DNA from: Cricetomys ansorgei
Lineage: Eukaryota; Chordata; Mammalia; Rodentia; Nesomyidae
Assembly: GCA_026225945.1 (NCBI GenBank)
Contig: JAMJFZ010002500.1
Location: 1,586,501-1,650,500, forward strand
Reading direction: 5' to 3'
Length of the DNA: 64,000 bases
Positions 45,119 to 55,524 of this stretch are shown here, piece by piece. A program made the position numbers and the translations under genes. How positions within the stretch are numbered: position 1 is the first letter of the stretch; every line of letters begins with the position of its first letter. The notes below the pieces were generated by a model that searched no databases, was not told the DNA's origin, and was given only the letters and a program-made list of their open reading frames with translations.

Positions 45119-46084
45119 GAATTTTTTTAGAAGTTTCTTGCATCACTTAGGTCAGATGTAAGATAGGAGCAAGAATTGAAATTCAAATCCTGAGGCTCTG
45201 ACTGCACATCCACTGTTACCTTACATCCTGTTGGGTAAAGCGAAAATCCACTCCCTTTGATTTGATTATGATACATGTCTACAGATAGTCCTGATCCAAT
45301 AAACTTGTGCTTTTTGATTATTGTGATGCAAGCTAATGGGAATGTATGAGAGGAGGGGGCTGAATCTGAAACAGTGACTCCTAAGCAGAAAAAAGAGAGA
45401 AAAGTCTGTAAGTAAGGCTTAAAGTGCATCACTCAGAAGAGAAAATGAATGATGCAGAATAAACTATCTTTTCCGTCCTTTTGTTCTGGTCGCCATTTCT
45501 AAGTATCACTTGAAAACAGCATTTGCATTCAAGTACATTGCCATAAGTGAGCCATATTTAGTCAAACTGCTTGCAGTTTCTGGACACTAGGGATTTTATT
45601 CATAAGCAAATTGTAAAAGGAAAGGCCAAGCCAACGTCTTCAGCCATATAACCAGGATGATGAGCAACGACAGACTGAGACTGGGCAGCACAAAGAACTT
45701 CATCTTTCTTTTTGTGTATAGGCTTTATTATGCTCTATTTCCAGTTAATTAAATTTATAGTCAAATATACAATGGTTAGAACAGTGGAAAGAGGATTATA
45801 AAGTCATTTTACATATCCTGAAAAAGACGACAGACCATCACTCATAAAGGAAAAGAGTCTATGATGCTAATTACCATAGAAATTAACTAAAAATATGTCC
45901 TAGGGGCTGATTTTCCTGAGCACAGATGCACAGAAAAGATTGGTGGCTCAAACAAAGGATGAAGAATTGGAGATCAAGAGTGGTCCAGCACTCTCTGGTA
46001 CTCTTTAATGTGTATGCGTATTTTAGAAATAAGCGAAGATGATTTATTAGATTGAACCATCTTGACAGAATAATCAATGTGTTA
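45119..46084. other. Mostly unassigned DNA with one MIR-like piece
   Basis: At 45146-45225 'agaattgaaattcaaatcct' then gaggctctgactgcacatcc resembles a complemented MIR. The rest, including the 101-codon antisense frame at 45127-45432, shows no recognisable repeat or domain. Confidence 0.4.
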
Positions 46085-46330
46085 ATTGTTCATTTATCTC
46101 TCTAATAAGTATTTATTGGAAATTTAAACATTCTCTACACTATGGAAGCTTCAGGAAAAAGAAGTCGATCAAAACCATACCTGTAGATATGGAATTCAAT
46201 GAGTATGTAAGGAGGAGCCAGATGAGAAAATACGGTGTTTTCTTATACTGTGATACATGCTACGATTAGGTGAAGGTGAAGCACCGTGAGAACAACAAAT
46301 ACGACTGGAATGCATTTTAATGTGCCAGAC
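46085..46330 (-). repeat. L2 LINE 3'-region relic
   Basis: 'ttcatttatctctctaataa' then gtatttattggaaatttaaacattctctacactatggaagct, 'caggaaaaagaagtcgatca' then aaaccatacctgtagatatggaattcaatg, and 'atacatgctacgattaggtg' track the complement of the L2 3' end (attcaacaaatatttattga ... ctactatgtgcca ... gtgaacaaaac ... ccctcatggagctta ...). Confidence 0.7.
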
Positions 46331-46794
46331 ACGCATGTCCACCTGGAAGTGAGAGCTACAGGGAGTTGACTATCTCGTATACCTTTGCTATTTCCCTGGG
46401 GAGACACAGACAAACATCTATCTTATCCCTCTAGGACACCATTGGTGGGCCGAAGTTTGATCCCACCAAAGTCCAACTTGGGAAGTCAATGATTTTTTGG
46501 CGTACTTAGAAAGCATGAATCAAGAACTACTTACAGAAGCATGGGTGTCCCCAAAATAGCTGGGACTACCCCAGCATGGATGATGACTTCTTATAATTAT
46601 ACTAATGAGACCTGTACTTCTTTTAACCTTCCACACTCTCTAATCTAGGGACCATGACCCTACGTCCAGTTAGTGCAGAATTACATACAACTATCTGAGA
46701 GATCTGAGAGGGACTGGATGAAACCTCAGGTGAGGGTCAGATGATCCTCCCTATACTCTCTTTCTATGAAGAAATGTCAACAGCCAGCAGGCCT
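46331..46794. other. Single-copy-looking DNA, no gene seen
   Basis: No repeat or gene recognised. Confidence 0.4.
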
Positions 46795-47120
46795 GGTTTT
46801 GAGGGTCTCTTGTAAATAGTCACAGCTGGATTCCTCCCTTTATATCCCCCTACAAACTCCATGTTACGTTCCCCCTCCTTTTTTTTTTTTTTATAACCCA
46901 CTGAGTCTAATTAGTGCTGCTTAGGTATGCACAGATGTGAGGTCATCCGTGGGAATATGAACAACCTACCAGAAGCACACCTCGGAAGAAAACCGATTCT
47001 CCCTCTTCTCAGTAACTCCTCAACCGGGATGCGATCTCGTGTGCCCTTCCATCGTGTATGCCGGAACACTGGGTATGGATTGATTCCGTGCATTCCTCAT
47101 TCAGCCACTCTGGTTTAGCT
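46795..47120 (-). mobile_element. Rodent L1 3' UTR fragment, antisense
   Basis: 'taacccactgagtctaatta' then gtgctgcttaggtatgcacagatgtg, 'gaacaacctaccagaagcac', 'gaaaaccgattctccctctt' then ctcagtaactcctcaaccgggatg and 'cttccatcgtgtatgccgga' follow the complement of rodent L1 3' UTR (cccaatgagtctaatttgtg ... aaaactgattctccctctcc ... gctcctcagctagggg ... tccatgctggga). Confidence 0.72.
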
Positions 47121-48499
47121 CCCTTGCTGGTTCCTGTGTGGCATGTTTTGTTCACTCAGTTTTTCTCACTTCTTCATTGTCTCTCTCCCCGGCCGTGCTC
47201 CAGCATGCATAAACACTAACTCCCACTTCCTTTGCTTGGTACTAAATCTTCAACCAAAGCAGTAGCATCTATCGCAACAACAGGAGCCTATTTTTGTTCT
47301 TTACTTGCTACTGATTTATTGCTCACACATACAGCTCACACAAACGATTCTCTGGTGTTTACTCAGTCCAAAATGAAGCCACCTTAATTGCTTGTCTCTA
47401 TTTTTTTTTTTTTTTTTTTTTTACGTTTTAACATTTCTAACTTGTTTTTATACCTTAAGACTTTTGGCAAAACCTGACTAGGAAACTGGAAACCACACCC
47501 CTCCTTACAAGTCCTTCATGCTTGTGTCACTCTGGCTCTGAGCTCCTTTATTTCTTCAGCTCCCACAAATCTGTCACTGTCCCCTGCTTTTTCTTTTCAC
47601 CTCCGCCACCTTTGAGACAGGCACAGAAGGCGGGGTTTCCGTATGTCCTGAACTGTCACCCTGGCAAGTCAGGGAGGAGAAGGAGGGACTCTTCCATCAG
47701 GCAGCAGGAGTCACTGCTCTTGGGCACCACCACAGGGCCATATTGTCCACACAAATGGCTGCTGTCCTCTTGAACTCCTGCACTCCCCATTGATGGAAAA
47801 CACTTGGATGTCACACCCACAGAGGATCTCGGAGCACACGGACTTCAGCCTCACAGAAACACTATTTTGGAACGTGTCTCAACGTGTGAGATATAAACAT
47901 GAAATCATTATCTTAAAAAATAGTACTGTGGTTTATTTTTACAAGGTAGCAGACTTGCTCAGTGACATCTTAAGACAATTCCAAGGCCCTTTAATTGCTT
48001 CTCAGAAGTAAAATAGTCCACTGGGGTTAAGAAACACAAATCTGTTATTTCCGAATTTCTGTTTTAGAATTTACTCAAAATTACGTGCAGTCCAGTGTCC
48101 TATACATCTCTCTCTGCCCTCTGCGTGGAATAAGCTGGTAGTTCCAGTGTCTCGATGTGTGTTCACAGGTGGAAACCAGCATCTCCTTCTCTCTAACATC
48201 ACCCTCTTGTATGGGAGGAGAGAGTAAGGAATGGAAAACACGGTAGCTAGCCGTAGTTAACAGCTCTAAGTTTTTGTCTTGTCATAACTGCTTTTCCTGT
48301 ATATGAACCCCCTCCTTGTAAGTGAAGGTGAAGGAGTAGTGGGGTTTCCTTTGTATTAGGGTCTCTGTTAGTATAGCATTATTGAATTACTTTTCATTTG
48401 CTTATTATTTAAATGTTGTTCTTTGGGCATTCCTCTGTAGAGCCTTCATCCATGTCTCCATCTTGCTCATCTGCACATCTGTAAGAATGATCTACCTAT
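47121..48499. other. Single-copy-looking DNA with a poly-T run
   Basis: A T-run of about 22 bases at 47401-47422, no recognisable repeat otherwise. Frames at 47522-47773 and 47790-48011 have no recognisable domain. Confidence 0.4.
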
Positions 48500-48712
48500 C
48501 TGAGACTTCATCATTTCACTCACCTCTCCTGCAGGAAGCCCACCCTACAGCCTCTCATTGTTATAGTTCCAATCAACCAAGCGCTACCTCCTCTGAGGCT
48601 TAAGATTTCATCACTTACCATTATATATATTCACTTTCTGAGACTACTAAGTAAATCCCATAAGAAATGGTGACTGCCTTGGTTAATTCTGTGTACCCTT
48701 TTTAGGGGCCTT
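48500..48712 (+). repeat. L2 LINE 3'-region relic
   Basis: 'tcacctctcctgcaggaagc' then ccaccctacagcctc, 'tttcatcacttaccattata' then tatattcactttctgagactactaagtaaatcc, and 'gaaatggtgactgccttggt' match the order of the L2 tail (tcacctcctcagggaagcc ... cacttatcacc ... ctagaatgtaagctcc ... cagggactttgtct). Confidence 0.7.
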
Positions 48713-48934
48713 TTGCTCCTCCCCCATTCTTTCCTATAAATTCTAGCAGCATTGAATGCTCTGGTGATATAGTGCTTTACAATTAAGGCAAAAATTTAGA
48801 TGTGAGATTCCAACTTATTGAGGATGGTCGGGAGGGTTTAAACCCTTCAACTTTTATACTTGTTGAAACAATACATTGAATGCTTTTCTCTCCCATGTTT
48901 AAGATTCTGGCCATTCTGATCTCTAAGCTTCAAA

Positions 48935-49102
48935 TATTGACTTTGTCAGTCACTATGTGACCTTGACTTCAGCTTTTCATGAGAACCAAGGTGCAAGCAG
49001 AACTCACTTCATGGGATTGCTGTGATTAATTGGTAAAGCTACAGTGTCTGATACAGATGAGACGCTCGCTGAAGGCTACGAACAGTTAGCTGTTCCATAT
49101 TT
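48935..49102 (+). repeat. MIR SINE
   Basis: 'cagtcactatgtgaccttga' then cttcagcttttcatgag, 'ttcatgggattgctgtgatt' then aattggtaaagc, 'tacagtgtctgatacagatg' and 'cgaacagttagctgttcc' follow the MIR consensus order (actagctgtgtgaccttggg ... catagggttgttgtgaggattaaa ... acagtgcctggcacatagta ... ttagctatta). Confidence 0.8.
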
Positions 49103-49959
49103 ATTATTTTTAATGAATCACATTTCAGTATCTCCATTATCATTTTTTTGTCTGTGAAACTCAAGTTTTTTTTTCTCAAAGTAATAAAATTTAGGAGGAA
49201 AAAACTCTTTCTGTACATCTTTGTACCCTATATCATACTCAAAATGTTGCTACGCACATAGCAGCTGTTTAATAAGTTAAAAAAAAAACTAAACAAAACC
49301 AAAACAAACAACCCCCCCAACTATACACAATTTTTCTGATCAAATGCATTTGCTTGAAATTTAAGTTAGTTCTTATTTTATGGAAAGTAGCGCACACGCA
49401 GCTTTTCACAGCATGATAATACATTGTACGATGCAGGCAGACTTTCTGAAAACAAACCGTGTACAGTGGAAACTCTTAAGTACAGAGGCTCTGCACAATG
49501 CCTACCGTTCCCAGGTTTTCTTCTTGGTCAGTTTTTGCCATGAATCTGACTTGGGAATGTTCAGCACATTTTTCCTCCAGCTTTTTGTGTAGTTTCTCGT
49601 GTTACCTCCTTCAAGTAAGCACTGGGAATGACCATGCCCCGTATTCACTTTTGTCTTTATTTACTAGAAATTTACATAGATTTTCCATTATTTGAAGGAA
49701 ATTCAAATGTTAGTGTTCTAGTGATGGATTTTTATATGATTTAAGTTTTTTTCTGAAATAATTGTTCTTTTTTTGGTATTTTATTTACAAGATACAAGAT
49801 TCAAAAATTAAACTTATGTAGTGTATTATGGCAGAAACTGTATTTTTCTCAAGAAACATTAATCATATTGAGTGGAAACAACTTCCCTTATTTGTGAAAG
49901 GACTTATCCCAAGTGTCTAAACTCCCATTCTCTCTCTGCTTACTAGATTTTCTCATAAG
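49103..49959. other. AT-rich DNA, no gene seen
   Basis: Short A-run plus (AAAC)n and a C-run near 49279-49319; otherwise nothing recognisable. Confidence 0.4.
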
Positions 49960-51735
49960 CTAACAAATGCATCTAAATCTACACTAAATTAGAACTCAAC
50001 CCTGCATCCTCCAACCAAAAACCCACTGGGAAGCTCTGACATTATCTGCAAGAGTTTCTTTTCATCCTCCCTTTCTGCTCTGTAGCCCACTTCAGCTTGA
50101 CTTCCTCACACACTACTCCACAAAGATCACCATCACTAATCCCAGAGACATTCACATTGTCAGACATATAGTCATTTTTCTTATCTTACTTCACCACTCA
50201 GGAAGATTCATCTGTCAATCAGATTCAGGAATGAGCTGGCCAGTTGTAGCACAGGCCTTGAATTCCAGTACTGGGAGACAGAGACCGAGGCAGGTGGATT
50301 TCTGTGAGTTCAAGGCCTGCCTAGTCTACAGAGTGAATTCCAAGACAGCCAGAGTTACAACAGAGAAACCCCATCTTGAAAAAACAAACAAACAAATCAG
50401 AAATGAGCAATTTCTCTACAAGTGTTCTCTCTTTTCAGGTGTACTAAGGATCCTCTTTTCTCATGAGCTGTTCCTCAAGTATCTTTTCTGGGCCTTTTAC
50501 CTCCTCCTTCTTTGAATTGCTGGGATTCCTTAGGGCTCATCCTGGGTCCCTCTCTTTCTCTCTCTCTGTCTGTCTCTCTCATAGCTGACCTCATCTTATT
50601 CAGTGACCTTAGACATACACCAGTGACTTCAGGGACTTAAAATCTAACATTTCTAGTAAAAACATTTATTTTCTGAAACTTCTAAACTATCGATTTAGCA
50701 TGAGCGTCATGTAAAAAAGATGCCACAGCACAAAATTCTTTAAATTGGAGCACTTAATTTTCCTCCCTAAAACTGGTACTTTCCCAAACTGTAGTCCTTC
50801 CCCAGTACTCACTATTAGACAGTAAACAGTGTCACCATTAACATAGATATTAGAGATAAAAAGCTAGGAACTATACATACACTTTCTTCACCTGCCAATC
50901 AACCCATAAATTCTCTTAATGCTATCCACAATGTTTGCCTTGAGCCCATCAACGTTCCACTAACATCTCTCTAGGACAACTTATCACATTTTATATCAGT
51001 GAAATCATAATTCAACAGATTCCCAAGATCTACCAAAAGTGCCCAACCCACATGACTGCAGGTATACATGAGTACCTACTTGATATCTATCCATACACGT
51101 GTGTTCACATGTATGTACACATATAACGTTTATCTACATGAAAAGTCCTCCAAATGATTTATTCAAGGGAATATATGTTTATATATGCACACACAGGCCT
51201 ATCTACGTGTGTGCAACTTCCCCAGCTTTAAAAAGCCAGGCAGATTTTCGTGATCCTTCAGAGAAAACCTGACTCTTCGCCATGTTCATCAGGCACTCAC
51301 AATCCATCCCCATGCTCATTTCATGCTCCTGCCTCTGCTCGCCAAGCTTCCATCCTACTGTTCTCTTAATTCCTAGATCTCCATGGTCTTTCTTGTTATG
51401 GGGACTTTGAATTTCCCACTGTTTGAAATTTTTTCATCTCAGTTGTTGGTGTGGTGCATCTTATCTCACTGTTTAATGTCATTCTCATTGAAAGGGTCCC
51501 CTTTTAAAGTAGATTGCCTTATGCTTCCACACAGGAACATGGTTTACCTTTGCAAACTTTAGTGAAATGTGTAGACTGTTCCATTTTAGTTATTTACTTG
51601 TTTGTCAGCTGTCTAGCAGGAGACTCACAACAGAAGGACATTGCCATTTTTATTTCTTTTTTGAATCATCAGCAAGCGACACTGTAACTGGCACATAAAT
51701 AGACACATATCCTAGATGGAGAAATAGTACATGTG
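49960..51735 (+). mobile_element. Long L2 LINE (3' ORF portion and tail), with a B1 inside
   Basis: Ordered L2 landmarks: 'actccacaaagatcaccatc' then actaatccc (50115 on), 'ttttcttatcttacttcacc'; after the B1, 'ctgttcctcaagtatctttt', 'tttacctcctccttctttga', 'ttagggctcatcctgggtcc', 'catctt'/'cttagacatacaccagtgac', 'ccccagtactcactattaga', 'cacctgccaatcaacccata', 'cttcgccatgttcatcaggc', 'atgctcctgcctctgctcgc', then 'gttatttacttgtttgtcag' and 'tgtaactggcacataaatag' at the tail. About 1.6 kb of L2, unusually long for a rodent genome where L2 copies are decayed. Reading frame is lost. Confidence 0.72.
50236..50396 (+). mobile_element. B1 SINE with target-site duplication
   Basis: Full B1 body: 'agcacaggccttgaattcca', 'gtactgggagacagagaccg' then aggcaggtggatttctgtgag, 'ggcctgcctagtctacagag' and 'cagagaaaccccatcttgaa', A-rich tail with AAAC units. 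Flanked by TCAGGAATGAG (50225-50235) and TCAGAAATGAG (50397-50407), an 11-base duplication with one mismatch. It is inserted into the L2. Confidence 0.96.
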
Positions 51736-52936
51736 ATTAATAATATTTTTTTACTGAAGCTGAGTGTTGTATTGGGTTAATGGTAGAAACATCAGTCTCA
51801 AAGCTGAACCTGTATTTAATTCATTTATTTCTTTAGCCTTTACATTTCAAACTCAGGAACTTCCTGTTTAGAAAATAGAGTGTACAAAATGGTACTACTG
51901 AACTTCACAGCTTAGTTTCTCCTTTCAGAGATTTTAGATTATGTAATTAACCAAAAAGCTATATTCAAATCCCAATTTTAATGAGACCTTTATGATTACA
52001 TGTGGTTCTCTTCTTCTCTCACACTGTTGTGACACCACTTAACTCTAATCTCAATTCATACAAATCCAGTTTAGAAATTAAGAATATAATTTTATTTCAA
52101 TTTAACTCCTTATGCACATTTCTTCTAATTGTCGGCCCTAGGTCATATGGAGAGAGGATTTTCTCCATTCATTTTCCTATAATATGGCCTTTTATTAGCT
52201 ATGATAAAGAACATACCTTTCTGTGTCTGGAGCTCTTAATGGTGGGCTTCGTGCTTGCTTTTTTCCCCCTCTTAATTGAACAACCTGAAAGCTCTGTCAT
52301 AGGTTCATAAAGGCAGTGTGAGCCATCAGGTGGAAATTACACCCAAAAATAAAAAGAGCAACAGCCTATTAACTAATCGTTGGGCAAACCATAATAACTA
52401 TATGAATATTTTTATTTTGTCACCAATGAAGATGCACATATTCCATCTTGAAAAAACATTCCAAATCCCTGCTTGTGAGAAACCTGGTTTAAATACCTGC
52501 CAGAGAACGTTCCTGAGCAGTCTGACAATGGACCTGTATCTACTAGGCAGTACTACAGTGTTCCAATGTTCACACGTCAGACCTCGAGTTTCAGTCTTGG
52601 GTCAGATCCTCTCATGTCTTCTTGAACTTCTGCTGCCTGTGGGCATGAACAGTCTTGGAGGACCACCAGGATAGGCTGCGTTCAGGATTCTGTTTCTCTT
52701 TCTCAGTCCATTTTCTTTCCTCAAAACCCAGAGCAGTTGTTTTCAGTCCTGTTAGGTCCCGTTTGCTGTTATCCATTTCACAACAGCCTCTTGGCTGCTC
52801 TGATATGACATCCATCTATAGATTCCAAACTGACTAATACGTAGTAATGGTAAGGTTGGATCGGTCTCCGTGCAGGGCCTCTCCAAGGCTCTTAATAAGT
52901 CTTACGTTGTTATAAAATTTACAAAATTAAGACATC
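51736..52936. other. Repeat-poor DNA, no gene supported
   Basis: No repeat is recognised. Two frames of 102 and 118 codons (52002-52310 and 52318-52674, +) follow one another but show no recognisable domain, splice logic or coding-like composition. The part 52120-52480 is AT-rich and might be conserved noncoding DNA. Confidence 0.35.
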
Positions 52937-53265
52937 TGTGTTAGTCAATTGTTTTTAAAATGCCTGGGTAATCTTAATGGAGGAATAGGAAAGGTTTATT
53001 TCTCACAGTTTTTGAGGTTTTGGTCACTTGGCCCTGCTGCCGTTGGGCCTGTAATGGTACAGAACATCCCAGCAGGCCCACGGGCAGAGGAAGCTGCTTG
53101 CTTCATGGTAGCTCAGAAGCAAAGATGGGAAAAGCAAGAGCCTGGGCCCGGGATCCCCTCCAAGGTTATTCCTCCCATGACCTCTGACCTCCCATTTGGC
53201 CTTGCTTGTTAAAGGATCTCCTCGCTGTGCCACAGGCTGTGGACCCAGCCCTTCACTCAGGTCTT
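52937..53265 (-). mobile_element. MaLR/MT-E-like LTR, antisense
   Basis: 'tgtgttagtcaattgttttt', 'ataggaaaggtttatttctc' then acagtttttgaggttttggtcac, 'gttgggcctgtaatggtaca', 'gcttcatggtagctcagaag' then caaagatgggaaaagc, 'tcccatgacctctgacctcc' and 'tgccacaggctgtggaccca' then gcccttcac follow the complement of an old MaLR LTR. The far end is not clear. Confidence 0.75.
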
Positions 53266-53639
53266 CCCGCCCTCTTGGCTACACTTGTCCAAAAGCACTG
53301 TCTTTTCCCACTCAGGCTTCCTGCATCATAATCCCTCTCCAGTTGTTGATGTGAGAGAAGCTGAGGGCAGCGCTGGGCTTTGGGTAAGGAGAACATTAGC
53401 TGAGGAGCTACTTAGCTCTGGGTTAGTGTAATAGATGGTTTAAGTAACTTTCTGGTGTAGTGATCTATTCTAGTCCCTCCTAGTGTAGATGTGAGTCCCA
53501 GGAAAGCCTTCCTCATCCTGGCTTCACAGCACAAAGTGGAAGGCTAACCTTCACACTGTAAAGTGAGTGCAAACGCCAATGCTGGGCATTGCAAATCTGT
53601 GGGCAGAGAAGGAAAGACAAGGGTGAAATGTCTGGCCTG
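53266..53639. other. Single-copy-looking DNA, no gene seen
   Basis: Nothing recognisable on either strand. Confidence 0.4.
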
Positions 53640-54640
53640 AGAAGCTAATCTTAAAAGAAAGAAATATAAGCCTCAGATATGTCTAATTTGATTAGCAGAA
53701 GATTTGGGTTGTTTCAATGCCTAATGAAAATACAAGTTTTTCCCCCATAAAGAACTTACTCAATAATACTGAATGGAAAATTATAAACGCGTCATAACGC
53801 TTTGGCTCTTGCGATGCGAGTCGAGCACTCAGCAGCACAAGCCCAGCACTGCAAACAATAACATCCCATGTTGGAACTGCATTTGCCACGCACTCCAGCT
53901 GCAATAATGGAAAATAAGCACTGATCAATGATGCTAGAGTGAATTATATCATCAGCTTCCCTCCCACGGTGATATCAGGAAATTGCTCTCTGACAAAGGG
54001 AAGATCAGGCAATGCGAAGTAAAATACTGTAGAAGAGAGCGCATATTAGCAACACGTTAATTAATGTTTGTGTTGTCAGGTTTTGCCCTTTGTAATGTGT
54101 TGAGATTTGTTTTCTTGTTCTAAATAATTAGTCATTGAAATTCCTGATATTGCATACAATAGTGTATACATTAGTTTCTATTTAAGTTTTTAGGAAGAGA
54201 TTCCTAGATTATATAAATTTCAGGGCCCTAACACTGGACCTACCTCTGTGTAGTACCCCCTCCCCCCGCATATATTTTAAAATCAGAGCAACTCAGTAAT
54301 TTTATATGAGGAAGTAATGAAATGAGAAAACTTTATAATAAGAAAGAGGGACTATGATGAAATAAATAATAAGCACGCAGCCTGGCCTGAGCGAGAGCAC
54401 AATCCTGACGATTGTAGCTGCAGCTGATCTGATTCTGTGACGATGGAAGACGTGACGGGCAGTGGTCAAGGGAGGGAAGGAGCGCTCCTCCCTCCGTGCT
54501 CACGGCGGCCTGTTTCCTGTGAAGTCAGATGTACATGAGAACGCACGAAAATGCTTTTGCACTTATTTGTCAAAGTCAAAGTCAAGACAAATAACTGTAA
54601 AATGTGTTAACTGGGCATTTCAAAGGATGTCTGGAAACAG
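53640..54640. other. Repeat-free block retaining CpGs, possible regulatory DNA
   Basis: A kilobase without recognisable repeats in a repeat-dense region. Six CpGs fall within 36 bases at 53788-53823, and more occur at 54000-54060 and 54370-54510. Homeodomain-type cores (ATTAATTAAT near 54058-54067, AATAATTAGT near 54125) and TGACG half-sites (54438-54457) are visible. No open frame bounded by splice sites was found; the 78-codon antisense frame (53692-53928) has no recognisable domain. Confidence 0.4.
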
Positions 54641-54819
54641 CGTGGTTTTTAGTATGCAAGGCTGGCTGCCCTGGTGTCTTGGGTACCACAGGGTGTTCCG
54701 TCACCTACTGTCTTCACAAATTCTCCCGAGGACTTGCTACTGAGATAAACAGCTCCTCCCTCCCTCAGCTTTCTGCAGATAATTTGTTCATTGCATCCTT
54801 CCTTTTTTTGCTGTCATTG

Positions 54820-55130
54820 TGTTGCTCTATGTGTGCATTTGTGCTCATGTATAGGTGCAGGTGTGTGTGTGCGCGTTCACGTGGAGGGCAGAGGTCAGTA
54901 TCGAATGTCTCCTCCGTTACTCTCCCCTTTATTTTCTTGGAACAGTATCTCTCACTGAACTTGGAGCCCATGATTCACCTATCCATGGAGTGGGACCCTC
55001 TTAGCACTGGGTTAGGGAGGGTGCTTTGGGGACACAGTTTTTATTACATGGTGATGGAAATCAAACTCAAACCCTCATGCTTGCAAAGCAAGCCCTTTAC
55101 CAATGACCAGTGACTGTTACCACAGCCTGC
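54820..55130 (-). mobile_element. B4 SINE, antisense
   Basis: TG-rich tail, 'gagggcagaggtcagtatcg', 'aacagtatctctcactgaac', 'ttggagcccatgattcacct', 'tggaaatcaaactcaaaccc' then tcatgcttgcaaagcaagccctttacca, and 'gttaccacagcctgc'. The 169-codon frame at 54604-55113 (+) runs through this repeat and is not a gene. Confidence 0.82.
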
Positions 55131-55137
55131 TTCATTG

Positions 55138-55138
<1 letters not shown>

Positions 55139-55181
<43 letters not shown>

Positions 55182-55203
55182 TTATTTATTTATTTGTTTA
55201 TTG
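55139..55203. repeat. (TATC)n tetranucleotide microsatellite, then (TTTA)n
   Basis: About ten TATC units followed by TTTA units and TTTG. Bounded by an antisense B4 and an antisense B1, it is the decayed tail junction of those SINEs and a good polymorphic-marker candidate. Confidence 0.96.
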
Positions 55204-55320
55204 TGTTTGTTTGAGACAGTCTCTCATTCTGTACATTAGGCTGGCCTCAAAAGCTGGCAAGTGATATTCCTGCCTCTGCTTTATCACTAAGATTATAGGC
55301 ATGAGCCTCTACGTATGGTT
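55204..55320 (-). mobile_element. B1 SINE, antisense, diverged
   Basis: 'gtttgagacagtctctcatt' then ctgtacattaggctggcctc, 'gcaagtgatattcctgcctc' and 'actaagattataggcatgag' then cctctacgtatgg. Confidence 0.82.
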
Positions 55321-55524
55321 GTCTCCTCTTTTTTCCAACTCCCACACATTTATCCATTATCCCTTTATCCATTAGAAACACACTGGTCACAGTACAGTGT
55401 AATCACAGTTCTGAAAGATAAGGATTCTCAATTCATTTAAATACAAATGCTATGAGCTGGGCCAAGACTTCTTGTCCTTATCTGATAACAGACTAAGGGA
55501 ATTCCTTTACAGGAAAGCTGTTTC

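Noticed and set aside
47401..47422. Long T-run considered as a terminator or processed-gene tail
   Set aside because: No cDNA-like sequence adjoins it on the minus strand and no flanking duplication is visible; it is reported only as a homopolymer.
52002..52674. Two consecutive frames (102 and 118 codons) considered as a two-part gene
   Set aside because: No recognisable domain, different frames, and no splice logic joining them.
53788..53823. CpG island
   Set aside because: Six CpGs in 36 bases is a local cluster only; GC content over 200 bases or more is far below island criteria.
54604..55113. 169-codon frame, the longest on either strand
   Set aside because: Its second half is translated B4 SINE and its first half has no recognisable domain; no splice or promoter support.
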